Shown: positions 41,870-53,820, numbered from the stretch's first letter. The stretch is 64,000 nt of DNA from Oncomelania hupensis (GCA_036898135.1 CM072521.1:66833740-66897739), one strand, 5' to 3'. Notes: a model not told the origin generated them from the sequence alone. Made by a program: numbers and translations.

Positions 41870-42740
41870 CTCTCTCTCCCTCCCTCTCTTTCTCTCTCGC
41901 ATAGTGTAGTAGGACGTAAGAGGTACAGCAATAGGTCTGTATGTGGAGAAAGAAGCAGCTCAGTGTTTCATGACGAGTCACCTTAAACATTCCTCCTGCG
42001 TCTCCTCCTATTCCCCTTCTTGTTCTTCTTCCTAGGAACGATGCTTTTGGGCATTGAGATGACACGTCCATAGCGCTGCTACTTTGTCTGGAACTGCAGC
42101 ACAGCGGGAATTCCTGTACTTCACAGTGAGCGAGCGAGTGCGTGTACTGCTCAGAGAGAGAGAGAGAGGGAGAGGAGGAATGTTCACCTATTTATAATAT
42201 AAGAAGTCTAATATTTAACATAACAATTTGTGCTGCCGAGTCTGCAGAAGAGTTGATGAAATGTAAATATAATAACGTATGAATAATACTGCTTGGTGGC
42301 AGTCGAGACAGTATTTGTATGCATTAGTGAGTGGAGGTTGTTATGGAAATGATGGGGCTTGGGAGGAGATGAGAGGAGGATGGGAGGGGGGGGAGGAGGA
42401 GGTAGTTGCGTGGTGGCATTTTGACTAATGTGTAACAGAGAGCTATTAGCTAGACCCTTGTAACCAAATAGTTACGAAGATTGTATTACTAGTATTAGTG
42501 TCAAAACCCATCTTACACATACACATTCACACACATACGCACACACACACACACAACTTTGTAATTAAAAGTGTCCGCAATTGGATGCAAGTCTTTTTTT
42601 TTTTTAAATCGCCAGGGGCACATTATACATAAAAGTTACAATTAAATGAAGGGATAGCTAATACTAATAAAATTATTGCAATAGTATCACTGACAACCAT
42701 AATAATAATAATCTATTATATATAGTTCCATATAATATAT
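41870..42740. other. Non-coding stretch with CT/GA-rich and CA-rich tracts
   Basis: CT-rich run at 41870-41900, GA-rich around 42140-42180 and 42365-42405, (CA)n at 42515-42555. No coding signal. Confidence 0.5.
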
Positions 42741-42906
42741 CTGTTCACATGTTCAAGTTGCATACATCATTCAATCTGTTCACATGTTCAAATTGCATAC
42801 ATCATTCAATCTGTTCACATGTTCAAGTTGCATACATCATTCAATCTGTTCACATGTTCAAGTTGCATACATCATTCAATCTGTTCACATGTTCAAGTTG
42901 CATACA
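42741..42906. repeat. 35-bp tandem repeat, about 4.7 copies
   Basis: The unit is CTGTTCACATGTTCAAGTTG + CATACATCATTCAAT. Start-to-start spacing is exactly 35 bp (42741, 42776, ...), nearly without divergence. Confidence 0.95.
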
Positions 42907-43721
42907 CTAACAAAAAAATAAAAAAATAAAAGAGACAAAATAAAAGTGAGGGTGGGATGGAGATAAGCATGATATTTTGATGGTGGAGGGGAGGGGGCGC
43001 TTTAGCTCATGAGGAGAGTGACTGAGTGTTTCAAACAACGGCGAGAACAGCTACATAGTGGACGGCAGCGCTACATAGTGATGCGGAAAGCGTTACAAGG
43101 CTACAGAGAGGGCTACAGCGAGGGGAGGGAGGCATCAGGCACTACAGCCAGTGTTGCGTGATGCGGTTCCAGACGCCACCGCACCGCATGGCAACAGCAG
43201 TCCCTGAAAGTGTTTAGCTTCTGATAGAACCCCGTGCCCTCTCTCACACGCAAATAATCTCCCGTTGCTGTCGGTAGTCGTCTGAATCATAGAGGTGGTC
43301 TGAGGCATTGGGGCATTATAAAACTTTACAACTTTATAGTCGGAACATCCCCCCTCTCTCGCTCTCTTGCATTGGTTTTTATAAGTTTGTGCCGTGCTGG
43401 TGTGTAGACTGCCGTGTGAACGTACCTTCATCTCCATCGAATGTGTGAATTGTGCTGTTTGATCAGCGATACCCAGAAGTATTTAGTCAAGTACTGAATT
43501 GTTGTGATTCTATCTATGACTGTTTTAAATGAGTGCATAGTGTGAGGTAATGATTTCTGTGGGTTTGAGTCAATACATACAGGTTTGAATGACGGGTACA
43601 GCCTCCAGTTTACTTCCTGCCCGTTTATGAGCAAAACTGTGATTGAGCTCGTGTCTCTCTCTCTCTCCTTCTTGTTGCCAGTGTTCAAAATGTGACTACA
43701 TTACCTAGGTTAAAGGTTAAT
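42907..43721. other. Non-coding stretch, nothing recognised
   Basis: A short imperfect repeat of GCTACATAGTG/GCTACAGAG occurs at 43050-43120. Minus-strand frames of 86 and 100 codons show no domain. Confidence 0.4.
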
Positions 43722-43884
43722 TGCAGATTGTGATCACACGACACCGAATCGTATAGCCGAATACAGGTCGACACCAGCGAACCTGTTGAAAGTAAGGGGT
43801 CACATGTTGGCCAATCCGGGATTCGAACCAGGGACCTTTCAGTTAGTAGTAAGCCGCTCTACCCACTGAGCTACCCGGTCGCGC
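43722..43884 (-). mobile_element. tRNA-derived SINE (family S2)
   Basis: The minus-strand head GACCGGGTAGCTCAGTGGGT has a perfect A-box. GGTTCGAATCCC is the B-box, spaced as in a tRNA. The acceptor strands (GACCGGG and ATTGGCC) do not pair. The downstream body GCTGGTGTC...GTGTCGTGTGA is shared with the 59.4-kb copy, so this is a SINE, not a tRNA gene. Confidence 0.8.
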
Positions 43885-44165
43885 GGCTTACCTAGAACTT
43901 ATTACATGTATGCAGGTCATGTAGACCTTATTTCCAGGTCAGTTAGGTTTCATTGCTAATCGGTAGTAATCCAACTAGTAGTAGTAGGTGTTATTGGTAG
44001 GCCAACTAGGTGTTATTGCTAGGCGAAGCAAGTCTTACTTTTAAGCCAACTAGGTCTTATTTCTATATCAAACTGGTCTACACAATAATTGGGTCTAATT
44101 ATTGGTGTTTTATTTTTATTTTTAACCACTTCCTAGAATGATCATATCTCATCTTTGCATACATA
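43885..44165. other. Non-coding stretch with TAGGTCTTATT-type degenerate repeats
   Basis: Loose 30-35 bp repeats of AACTAGGTGTTATTGCTAGG type recur between 43925 and 44105. Confidence 0.4.
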
Positions 44166-44167
44166 TA

Positions 44168-44169
<2 letters not shown>

Positions 44170-44234
<65 letters not shown>

Positions 44235-44236
44235 TA
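44170..44236. repeat. (ATT)n microsatellite
   Basis: About 22 ATT units. The next 80 bp do not match a LINE or SINE end that I recognise. Confidence 0.9.
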
Positions 44237-44949
44237 ATGACCTCATTACTATTGTGACATCTGGTTCACCCGTATAGACTGCCTTGTAGTGACCACAAGG
44301 TTGTTGATGCGGGGCAGTCAAGTTTATAAATCCGTATTGCCCACAATGGGGAAGTCATACAGCACATAACTGCCTCTCAGCACAAGTTGTATTGAACTTT
44401 GATACTAGCAACCTATTTTAATTATTTTTATTTGATTTTGTTACTGGTCGGTGTTGGGTAGAGTTCTTGTAGGTAGGGCATTGTTGGTGGGCAGAGATAG
44501 TTTGTACAAGGTTTGAGAGTAGGGTAACCAACACTGAGCTTCTCTCTAGAGCAGTCTCAGCTCTATGCAACTATACCACTGAGCTGTATATACAGCTCAG
44601 TGAACTATACCTATAGCCTATGTTGTATCATAGATTCTTCAGTATATGGATGCACGGCTTTCGGCGAGAAGGCCCGAAGTTTTCCGTCTTTTTGGGACGT
44701 GTGTGTTCCAAACTTCCGGTTGCTGAATGGCGTACATGTTTTGATAGTGATATTTTGACCCTGTTGACATGTCCGCCAAACGTCGCCCTCAGGGGAGTTG
44801 CTGCTGTTTCGCCGTAAACTAAAAGAAATAAGTAAAAAAGAACGATAGATTATATACACTACTAAAGTTACATAAATGTATCATGAAAATGTCCATGATA
44901 AGAAATGACTACAATCTACATCTCTACATTGCCTCGCAAGTTTTGGCCT
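44237..44949. other. Non-coding stretch, nothing recognised
   Basis: Contains a short palindromic GAGCTGTATATACAGCTC at 44580-44597. No coding signal. Confidence 0.4.
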
Positions 44950-45184
44950 AGGGAAGCACAGTGGCCTAATGGTAGAGCTTTGGCTTACGGATCTTAAGGT
45001 CCCGGGTTCGAGCCCAGGCCGGGGCATTGTGTTTTTACTCCCATTTCCTACTCCTTCGGCTGAGAGTATAAACCGAGGTCTAGTCTGTGTCGCATACATT
45101 CCATCATAACGAACTTTAAAGATCCTGACGCTCATGTCTTAGACGGGTGAGTGCCGGTAACAAGAACACACCCAGCATGCACCT
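44950..45184 (+). mobile_element. tRNA-derived SINE (family S1)
   Basis: The head GGGAAGCACAGTGGCCTAAT has an A-box and GGTTCGAGCC (about 45004) a B-box. There is a short internal deletion, then TATAAACCGAGGTCTAGTCT and GATCCTGACGCTCATGTC, ending at GCATGCACCTT. It matches the copies in the palindrome. Confidence 0.85.
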
Positions 45185-45625
45185 TGTGGAATAATTTTCC
45201 TCGAATGAAACCACAGTATTACGAAGAAGAAGAAGTGACAATGAGTGAATGACACGTCAATGGCGGTTTCTCCGATAGCGGCTATTTGGACAGTCGAAAA
45301 CATCAGGTTTCACCTTTCAAAAACCGATGAAGAACATTAAATCTAGTACTGACATTTTTGTTCTTAGTTAGTACATAGAAATTTAGAAAAAAAAATATCT
45401 ACATGCCTCAACAAGGTCATCTAATTGGTCCATGGTTTGCGGACATAAGGCTTTCTGCAACCGGAAGTATCGAACACAAGGGCAAAACCACGTGACTTGG
45501 CTGCGAACTCCCTTAGTCATAGAAAGAAGGAGATGTGTTTCCATGTGTTTGTGCTTGCATGGTTGTATGCAACTGACTTCTGCCAGGGAATGCCAGCTAT
45601 GTTAGCATGCCTACCACCTCTTAAT

Positions 45626-45680
<55 letters not shown>

Positions 45681-46114
45681 GCGCGTGTGTGTGTGTTAGT
45701 GCGTGCGTGTGTATTTTCATGGAACGTAGACGAAAATTCTCAGTGGGTGTGTGAACTGTAATCAATAAAATAATTAGCCAATGAAGTTGAAGTGATAGGC
45801 TTAGTTACTCGCTGTCCACTTTAATCCCGTGTTCAATAGAGTCCTGTGGTTAGAACCGTGATGTCGTTACTAGTAACAAGTAAAAGGAAGGAAACCCCCA
45901 CCATGTAAGTCATGTAACATGTTAAAACGCCCAAACATACCCCCTTGTATTTTCCACATTTGCTGAGGTTAGGACGCTATAGCATAAGGAATATAGCATA
46001 AGGATTGTTGTTTTAGTTCAGAGTTGGAACTGTCAGAAGAGCATGTCAGGTCACTGAGTTCGGTGGTTAAAACAACATAACTTTTCACGCTCCTTGATGC
46101 TTTCGCTGGTGGAT
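45185..46114. other. Non-coding stretch with (CT)n(GT)n at 45629-45712
   Basis: Apart from the CT/GT microsatellite, nothing is recognised. Confidence 0.5.
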
Positions 46115-46920
46115 GTGCTCCTATCCTATCCTATCCAAATCCCGTAACTCGAAGGTCGTTGGGGCACCACAGATGATCGCTTAACCAGCATACTCCATCT
46201 TTCTCCGTTCTTAGCAGCCCTCATGGCTTCGCTTAGTGTCAAGCCAGTCCATTCTCGAATGTTGTCTTCCCACCTCTTTTTCGGTCTCCCTCTTCCTCTG
46301 CCTCCTTGCACCTTGCCTTGCAGGATGGTCTTTGCAAGGCCTGATGCTCCCGTGACGTGGCCACACCATCGGAGTTTCCGTTTCTTCGCCACTGTGAGCA
46401 TGTCCTCGTATTGTCCAATGGCTTGTGTGATGGACTGTCGGATTTCGTTATTGGTGATGTGCTGGGTATAGGAAATGCCCAGAAGTCTTCTGTAGCACCT
46501 TTCTCCATGCTTGTATTCTTCGCTGTAGATCTGTGATGGTCCATGTTTCGCAAGCATATAAGAAGATAGATAGATATTCAGTGTTTATAGGGTCCAGCGG
46601 ACTGCCAAGAGCAGAATCAGGACCACTTATAGCAAGATGGAGATGACAAAGAAGCGCAGCAGCCTTACCTTGGAATGTAGACTGATCGTATTGTCTTTCC
46701 AAATGGGCTTCAACCTTGTCAGGGCAACAGTTGTTTGTGCGATCCTGGAGAGGACTTCCTGTCGGGACCCATTGTCTGATACAATGGCTCCTAAATATTT
46801 AAAGCTATGCACTGTGTTGAAGGATCGGCCTTGGACTTTGATGTCCATGTTGATGCGATTGGTGTTGTTGGTCATCATTTTGGTCTTCTCTGCACTTATT
46901 TCCATTTTATAGGATGTGGT
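46115..46920 (-). mobile_element. RTE-like LINE, 3' part (copy 5)
   Basis: The minus strand reads MEISAEKTKMMTNNTN and FNTVHSFKYLGAIVSDNGSR, then the C-terminal LLGISYTQHITNNEIRQSIT and KKRKLRWCGHVTGASGL, to a CCTATCC tail (GGATA on the element strand). Frames are shifted in several places. A foreign insert lies at 46566-46632. Confidence 0.85.
46566..46632 (-). mobile_element. Truncated R1-related 3' end inserted in RTE copy 5
   Basis: The minus strand reads GGTCCTGATTCTGCTCTTGG + CAGTCCGCTGGACCC and then an ACTGAATATCTATCTATC tail. The GGTCC...GTCCGCTGGACC portion is the conserved 3' end of R1, so this is a 5'-truncated insertion of R1 or a relative. Confidence 0.65.
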
Positions 46921-48221
46921 CATCTTAAACTGAACTCTTCACTGATAGCCTCGACCCTCCACCCACCTCTTTTTATTTTCTCTTCCTCACTTACCCACAG
47001 CCATGATCAGAGGTGCAATAAATACTTGACTGACCGTCCCCGGACAAGGTATGTTGTTTTTAAGTTCTCCCCTTACCTCCCTTTGACAGCTTGGACTTTA
47101 ATTATTTTCCATAGTTGACTATGATGCTCGCTGCATTATCTCTCATCCAAAGGTTGCTCAGTGTTGGTCCACGTAGCTGCAGTTATGTCCCTTGCCACTT
47201 GTTTACACCACACACCTACATTATGATGAAACTTTGACAGGGTTATCTCCGGTCGCACTGTTGTTATTCATTGGAAAGGTTAGGGTAGTTCGTGATTTGT
47301 GAGAAACTGGATTTGCTTTCTTTTCCTCGGGCGTTGTGTTGTGCGTTGTTTGGTATTGTCCGTTCGTTCGTAGGCTACTTGGTAAAGGAAACTTCGGTAC
47401 TATGACAGTCTGTTTCCCCAGAGAGCTGTGCTGTAAGGCCGGGGCCTTCTCTCACCTCTGTATGATGGTGTCAGTTCAACGATTGTGTCTCATGGTAGGG
47501 GGAGGGGCGGGGTTTCTAATCCCATTGCCCTTGGCTTTTCTCTGTCCCTCCCCCACACTTTTCCTCCTTCCCTTCAGACGTAACGACACTCTCTCCCCAA
47601 CACCTCCCCATGTGCGTACGAACAGTGACTTTTTGATCAATTTCAGTTCAGGTCCTATCTATTCAGTAATTATTATTGTCCATTCTTACAAATTACAGGA
47701 AGATTTAAAAAAAATTCGTTGGTGCGGCATAATTAAAACAATATTAATTCCCAATATCAAATTAGAAAATTTAGTCTGTCTCTCTCTCTCTTTCTCTCCC
47801 TCTCCATCTGTCTCTCTCTCACCATCCCCCGCCGCCCCCCATCCCCTTCTCAGCTCAAGCGCTGTGGCTGTGAAACCGATTTCAGCAGGGCCGTAGGCGC
47901 GTGTTTGTGTGAAACAAGGGGTTAAACGAGAGCTGCGGTGTGAAAGCAACATTTGCTGTTGTGTACTAATGCCTTTGTCAGTGCTCGGTGAGCACGATGA
48001 GTAGCTTTGAGTAATGAACCGACAGCTGGCTCCTACAACACCAGTAATAATAGTCTAGCAGAGGAGGGGAATGGAAGGAAAAACAGGAGTGTGGACTGGG
48101 AGGAGCTCATGCTGCGTAGCTGAGTCTAGTCAAGGCCTTGTGCCATTCATTCGCTCCATTTGAAAGTTTGAGCAGGAGAAGGCCTCGTCTAGTGCCATCC
48201 ACGCTGTAGATTTTTTAGATT
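46921..48221. other. Non-coding stretch, nothing recognised
   Basis: Moderately GC-rich with CT-rich runs (47770-47835). A 186-codon plus frame (47336-47896) has no domain and runs into low-complexity Ser/Pro codons. I do not call it. Confidence 0.4.
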
Positions 48222-48335
48222 TTAGATTTTAATGCTTTATTGTCCCTTTTTATCGGGAAATTCTGGGCCACCTCCCCTGTGGAAGGCGTAGTCGCAGCCT
48301 GTGGCGCGCCCAAACCCAACCTACCTAACATTAGT
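48222..48335. repeat. Interspersed repeat U2, copy 2
   Basis: TTTATTGTCCCTTTTTATCG followed by GGAAATTCTGGGCC...GGCGTAGTCGCAGCC and CTACCTAACATTAG matches 29091-29195. Confidence 0.75.
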
Positions 48336-48641
48336 TGTGATTTTTGAAATTTAGAAATTTTTTAAATTTTTTGAAATTTTTTTTTTTGAAATTGGGGTGC
48401 CGGGGGTTTCAGTACGGTAGGTTATGTAAGAAATCAGGGGAAGCGTAGGGCTAACACGGGTGTTGCCATTAGTCAGTGAACAAGGTTCGACTAATATACC
48501 CAAGGGATGCCTAGAGAGTCAGTAGACGAGTTAACATCATAAAGCATATTGTTTTGGTAGCGTGTTACTGTAGTCAGTAGGTTTGTTGTTTGTTTGTTTG
48601 GCTTCATCGAAATGATACTTACTTACCTACCTAATGCCCGT

Positions 48642-49283
48642 CACCCCTGCCAGGGTATGGGCCGCCAACAACAGCTCTCCTGAGTCCTCTGTCCTGTGCA
48701 ACCCCCGTTGGGGTGCCGGGGGTTTCAGTATAAATAGTATCCGCACTTTCTGGAAATTTAGTGCTTTAAATTCCCACTGTCGCTGTCTTTCTCATTTGCT
48801 CTTTCTCATTCCTGCTCTGTTCTATCAATCTGCTATACTATCGTCTTCTTCGCTAGACCAGTCTCCTACCTTTTTTCTTGAAAACTCTTCCGGGACAAGA
48901 CTCCTTGTTTGTGTATGAGGTCTGTTGGATCAGCTTGGGAATATTGGACGCTTTCTGCCAGGTGGTCACTAGAGCTTCCTATGATGTTATTATTTAGCAA
49001 TGTAGGCATTTTATATGTATATGTTTTGTTGATAATTTATAATGGTGTTTGTAATCTATTTTGTTTTTGTAACCGGGGGTTCGAGTAGTTGGGGTAAAGC
49101 CTCAGCCGTCCCCTGCGTGGGATGTCTTTATTGTAAAGTGACTGGCCGGTGGAGGGCATTCAAGTTTCCCACTAGGGTTGTTTCAGCAGATCTTTTATGC
49201 GGATCGGGGGTTGTCCGGTCCTGATTTGGCTCGGAAGAGTCCGCTGGACCTAAAGCAACAATCAATCAATCAATCAATCAAGG
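48642..49283 (+). mobile_element. Short retroposon family R1, copy g (full length)
   Basis: The head ACCCCTGCCAGGGTATGGGC is followed by CCCCGTTGGGGTGCC and GTATAAATAG (48729). Next come the AATTTAGTGCTTTAAATTCC stretch, GGTCTGTTGGATCAGCTTGG and CCTGCGTGGGATGTCTTTAT. The end is GGTCCTGATTTGGCTCGGAA + GAGTCCGCTGGACC, then AAAGCAA and (CAAT)n. The 3' palindromic GGTCC...GGACC could fold as a hairpin. Confidence 0.85.
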
Positions 49284-50520
49284 TCTGACTAATTCCCAAT
49301 GTATGTGTAGTCAGGGTACAAGTAATTTTTTTTTTTTTTTTTTTTTTTTTGGTGCCAGTATCCTACTGTTAGTCGGTGAAAAGGTTTGACTAATCACCCA
49401 GTTTATGATGTGTAGTGATGTAAACAGTTGATCTAAACACTTTGGTCTTCTTCGCTAATGTTCGTCAGTTAGTCCCCACGGGCTTTACATTGTCCCTGAT
49501 TTTTTTCAAACTAATAGGTCGTTGTCGTATTGCGCCCACACTTGACCAACCATTCATCAATGTCATGCATCGAGCGTGACCATCCCATAGCATAGCGAGT
49601 GTTAATGTTAGGGTATTAGTGTATTAGTTCTTGACTTGTTGTCAGTGAGCAGGTTGGTCTGAACACCCGGCGTAAATATATATCAAACATTATTGTTTAA
49701 TGTGTTAAGTTTGTTACTGTTAATGCGTAATCACGTTCGACTGGTGGCAGTTAGCGTGATTGTCTGCATACAGTGTTGCCCTATTTAATTAGCAAAAAAC
49801 CTGAACTAGAGGAAGAGGCGTACTTTAAAATCCAAAGTGGGTGTACAAGAGAACTTACACTGGCTGCCAGTGCACGATACTATCGGTAAGAAGTCTTTTC
49901 CCTTTCCCAATGTCTTACTGTCAGTGATTTACGTTCTTTTTTGCCCTCCATGGTCTTACTCTTGAAGTTAATGTTTCTGCTGTTAGTCAGAGTCTTAAGT
50001 GTACACGTGTGTTCCCCTCTCCCCTCTCCCCCTCCCCCTTCCCTCACCAACCCTCCTTCCCATTCCCCGCTCCATCTGCTGAGCTGTCTGGCTGTTTAGT
50101 ATGGTGGCGAGGGTCTCTTCGGTAAGCGGAGCCAAAGCAAAGAGTACACAGTGTATGGCCAAACTCACAACAAATTAAAACAAAGTCAGACAGTGCAGTG
50201 CTGGGCTATAGCTACGATGCATTGACCGAAACAACAAGAAGTCTGAGACTCAATCTGGGAGAGAAAAAAAAATCTCCCGCCATACAGCGTAGCTGACTGA
50301 GACTAGACGAAGCCTTCTCGCTTGAGCGAGGGAGCAGGTCCTGGTCTTGTCTGTATGAACATTGGCTCACAACCACAAGGCGCTTTATACCGGGACAAGT
50401 GTTATTGTCTAGAACAGTATGTTTAGGACCGCTCCGTGCGTAAGATTTGTGGTGGTTGATACAGTCTAAGAAGAATTTGCCGCTTTGTTGACTCTTTCAG
50501 CTTTGCCTGTTGTCGTCATT
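49284..50520. other. Non-coding stretch, nothing recognised
   Basis: A poly-T run lies at 49328-49350. Phrases such as AGTCAGTGAACAAGGTTCGACTAAT recur loosely around 48470, 49370 and 49650, suggesting a decayed tandem array. Confidence 0.4.
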
Positions 50521-51560
50521 TTGCCCCTTCCCAGGTGTGTGTGTATGAGTGTGGAGGTGTGTGTGTGCGTGTGTGCACACGTGTGTGTGTGTTTGGGTGG
50601 ACTTGTATTCATGGACATATGGGGTGCTATACTTGCCTTTTTGTGCACAAAATGGGGCATTTAGCTCGCAACCCAACTTTTTTCAGCGCCCCACTTTTTT
50701 CTTAGTACCTGGGAATGCTTTTTTAGTACACGGGAGTGCTCTTGTAGTGCATGGAACCGTTTTAATTACTTGGAAATGCTCTATCTAAGGCGGGCTGTTT
50801 TCTTGACAAATTTGAAGTAATAGAGTAAGGGTTAGAAGACGAAATAGATCAACTTTTTGACGAAAAGATATATATTTTTTAATCTCATTCTGACATTTTT
50901 AGATTAATTTTGAACTCTTTCCTTTTAAAAAACGGTTTTCCGATGACTTTATTTGGTCTTAAACCTCAATTTGCCATGAATACAGCCTTGTGTGTGTGTG
51001 TGTGTTTGTGTGGGTGTGGGTGTGTGTGTTTGTGTGGGTGTGTGTGTGTATGCACTTGCATAAACATACAAGTGGGTACCAGACCTTGCCTTTCATATCT
51101 AAAAAAAATAGGTTCATTTGCTTTGAACCCACTTTTTTTTCAGGACTCCACTTTTTACTAATTACACCGAAGTGCTTTTTAGGACGCTCTAGGTTAACGT
51201 TTTCGACGACGAAGGTCAATTGTGCATCAGATTTTTCATTTAAAAAAAATGATTTTTGCGCTCTATTCGTAAAAAAAACAACAAAAAAAACAAAAAAAAC
51301 TTTCTGATTCCCACGCTCTTAAATAAATCTAGTTCTGATGTGTTGCAAATATGTCGTGTGTGTTTCGTGTCTGTGAGTGTAAGAATATGCCGTTTTAACT
51401 GTTGACGTAATTTCCCCCCTTTCCAGGTGAGAGAGTAAGAGAAAGAAAGAGAGTATGCAGTTTTAACTGCTGTTGCAATTTTCCTCTTTCCAGGTGTGCG
51501 TGTGTGTGTGCTTGTGCGTGTGTGTGTGTGCTTGTGCGTGTGTGTGTATGTGTGAGCCAG
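50521..51560. repeat. Degenerate repeated module with (GT)n tracts
   Basis: A module TTTTGCCCCTTCCCAGGTGT plus (GT)n, followed by AACCCAACTTTTTTCAGCGC and CCACTTTTT...GAATGCTTTTT, appears at about 50521-50770. It is partly repeated at 51030-51185 and 51400-51550 (CTTTCCAGGTG then GT-rich). These look like diverged copies of one unit. Confidence 0.5.
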
Positions 51561-51809
51561 AGCTTGCCTTTTGGCTGATATAACAACATTCCTGCACACT
51601 GTAGCAGTCTTTAGTTGTGACCTGCCTCAGCAGCTGGTGTCTTATCTAGCTAGCGTCAATCCCTGTTTCTGGTTATAACTGATAACGTACATGTCTTGGA
51701 AGCTAACTATATTGGTTTCTAGCATTAGCTTTTCTGAAACTACTACATTTTAATTGGCATTAGCATTTCTGAAACCCTAGCAAAGATAAATATTTTAGGC
51801 TTGGGTTGT
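51561..51809. other. Non-coding stretch, nothing recognised
   Basis: No signal. Confidence 0.4.
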
Positions 51810-52315
51810 CCTGTTGGATTAGTCTACATTCCAAGGTAAGGCCGCTGCGTTTCCTTGTCACCTCCGTCTGTCTATACGCTTGCGAAACATGGACCCTCAC
51901 AGCAGATCTACGACGAAGAATACAAAGCATGGAGATGATGTGCTACAGAAGACTTCTTTGGATTTCCTATACTCAGTACATCACCAACGACGAAGTCCGA
52001 CAGACCATCACACAAGCCATTGGACAACATGATGACATGCTCACAGTGGTGGTGAAGAAACGGAAACTCCGATGGTATGGCCACGTCACTACAGCATCAA
52101 GCCATGCAAAGACCAACATGTAAGGCACTGTGCAATGAGGCAGAAGAAGATGGAGACAGAAATAGAGGTGGGAAGACAACATTCGAGAATAGATGGACTG
52201 GCTAGACACTGAGCGAAGCCATGATGGTTGCTGAGGACAGAGACAGATGGAATACGCTGGTTAAACGATCATCTATAGTGCCCCAACGACCTTCGAGTTA
52301 CGGGATAGGATAAGA
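51810..52315 (+). mobile_element. RTE-like LINE, 3' fragment (copy 6)
   Basis: Begins at SLHSKVRPLRFLVTSVCLYA, then CETWTLTADLRRRIQSMEM and KRKLRWYGHVTTASSHAKT. The rest is degenerate to TTACGGGATAGGATAAGATA. Both ends are truncated or decayed. Confidence 0.8.
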
Positions 52316-52940
52316 TAGTCCTGTCGGAATTTGTTAGTGCACAAGTTTTCAGTGCCGAAAGTTGCTGGTTTATATATAGCCACTGAACGTGAAAGTTGTT
52401 GTACGGTCCAAATAGAGCGGTGAAACCAAATAGCCTTTATCGTCATCAGACAAAATAATATTAACTAGACTTTACTAGTTCAAAATGATGTACTAAAGAT
52501 TTGCAATGTACGTTGTAGTGAGATAGGATTTGGAATTCAGTAATTGTGTTTCTTCAGTGAATGAATGAATGAACGTTGAGGTTTAACGTCCACACCCACC
52601 ATTGGCGATATGGCAGACGGGGATAACCATCCCCATACCATAGGGTAGAGACCTAATCATTTATATTATTATGCGAGTGTTGTGATCACAGTATTATTAT
52701 AGATCTTAACAGGGTGGTAAATATTTAATGTTGCGGGGTAGTGAAAGGATAGTAAGTGAAGTAGAGATGAGAAACACGAGCAGTAGCACAAACCTGCTGC
52801 CAACCACTATTATTTCATTCTACAGAACCTTTGACTTGGCTACACTTCACTTGTGTGACTTTTGGCTACAGCCTTGCAGGGAGTCATGAGCTGTTTTTAA
52901 ATGGGATCAGTGTACTGTCTAAATCTTGCGATCGACTGTG
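52316..52940. other. Non-coding stretch containing repeat U1 copy 2 (52560-52650)
   Basis: AACGTTGAGGTTTAACGTCC + CACCATTGGCGATATGGCAGA...AGAGACCTA matches 17128-17235. The rest is featureless. Confidence 0.5.
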
Positions 52941-52959
52941 TCATCTTTAAAAATTGTTA

Positions 52960-53092
52960 CCACCAGTGTCATTAGGAAGACAGAGTGGAGAATTCAGAGT
53001 CACCATCAGTGTCATTAGAAAGACGTGGTGTGAAATTCAGTGTCATCAGTGTCATTAGGAAGACGGGGTGTGGAATTCAGTGTCACCTTAAG
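52960..53092. repeat. Tandem repeat, three copies of about 42 bp
   Basis: CAGTGTCATTAGGAAGAC + G.GGTG.GGAATTCAGTGTCA occurs three times in succession. Confidence 0.75.
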
Positions 53093-53820
53093 TGCAAGTC
53101 AGTGTTCGTGGCACCAAGATCGGCGTAGGGGATTCCAGGTCAGCATGTATCCAACAGGTGACGACAACCAGACTCATGCTGTCACTACTGCAGTAAGTGG
53201 GCCAGTCCTCTTTCTTCTTTGCCATTGGGGTTATTTGTCACAGGCATTTCCCCTCTGTGGGTTATTGATCACTGGGGTTATTCCCCACGATTTCATGGCT
53301 CAAGCCCTTGTGCCCTTCAACACATCCTGACAGTTCGCTGTCCCCCAATCCTGCTCCTATTTCCTCATCATCTTCTTTCTTCAACACCCTACCCCCCTAC
53401 TTCATCTTTTTTCCTCTCCACGACCCCTCCCACCCCCCTGCCCTATTCACGCACACAACTACACGAACCCAGACCTCCGTCTTGAGAGACACACCCACGC
53501 ACATTCAGACACAACACACACGTACACACGAACACGCATTATACATACGTCCAAAGAATATTCATTTAACACAACGATGCATCATTCCGAAAGACTGCTA
53601 TTATATAAATAATGATGACATTCCGCGCGGACCGCCCCTAGCGGTCATCGTGATAGAAAACTCAGGGAAGGCAATCCGATGCATAGCGACCAGTAAACAA
53701 ACCTCGAGCTTTGAATGGTGCTAATCGGTCGCTTTGTAAATTAAACGACCCAGAATGTGCAGTAAATACGCACAGATGCTTGTGAAACAATACGTCAGCG
53801 GAAATGATCCTTTTGGGTAA
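53093..53820. other. Non-coding stretch, nothing recognised
   Basis: Short plus frames (up to 138 codons at 53308-53724) are C/A-rich and low in complexity. No domain. Confidence 0.4.

Noticed and set aside
42741..42906. CRISPR-like array of 35-bp repeats
   Set aside because: The repeats are contiguous with no spacers, in a eukaryotic repeat-rich context; a simple tandem repeat.
47336..47896. 186-codon plus-strand frame with hydrophobic stretches
   Set aside because: No domain or conserved motif; it runs into CT-rich low-complexity sequence, and no splice-supported neighbours were found.
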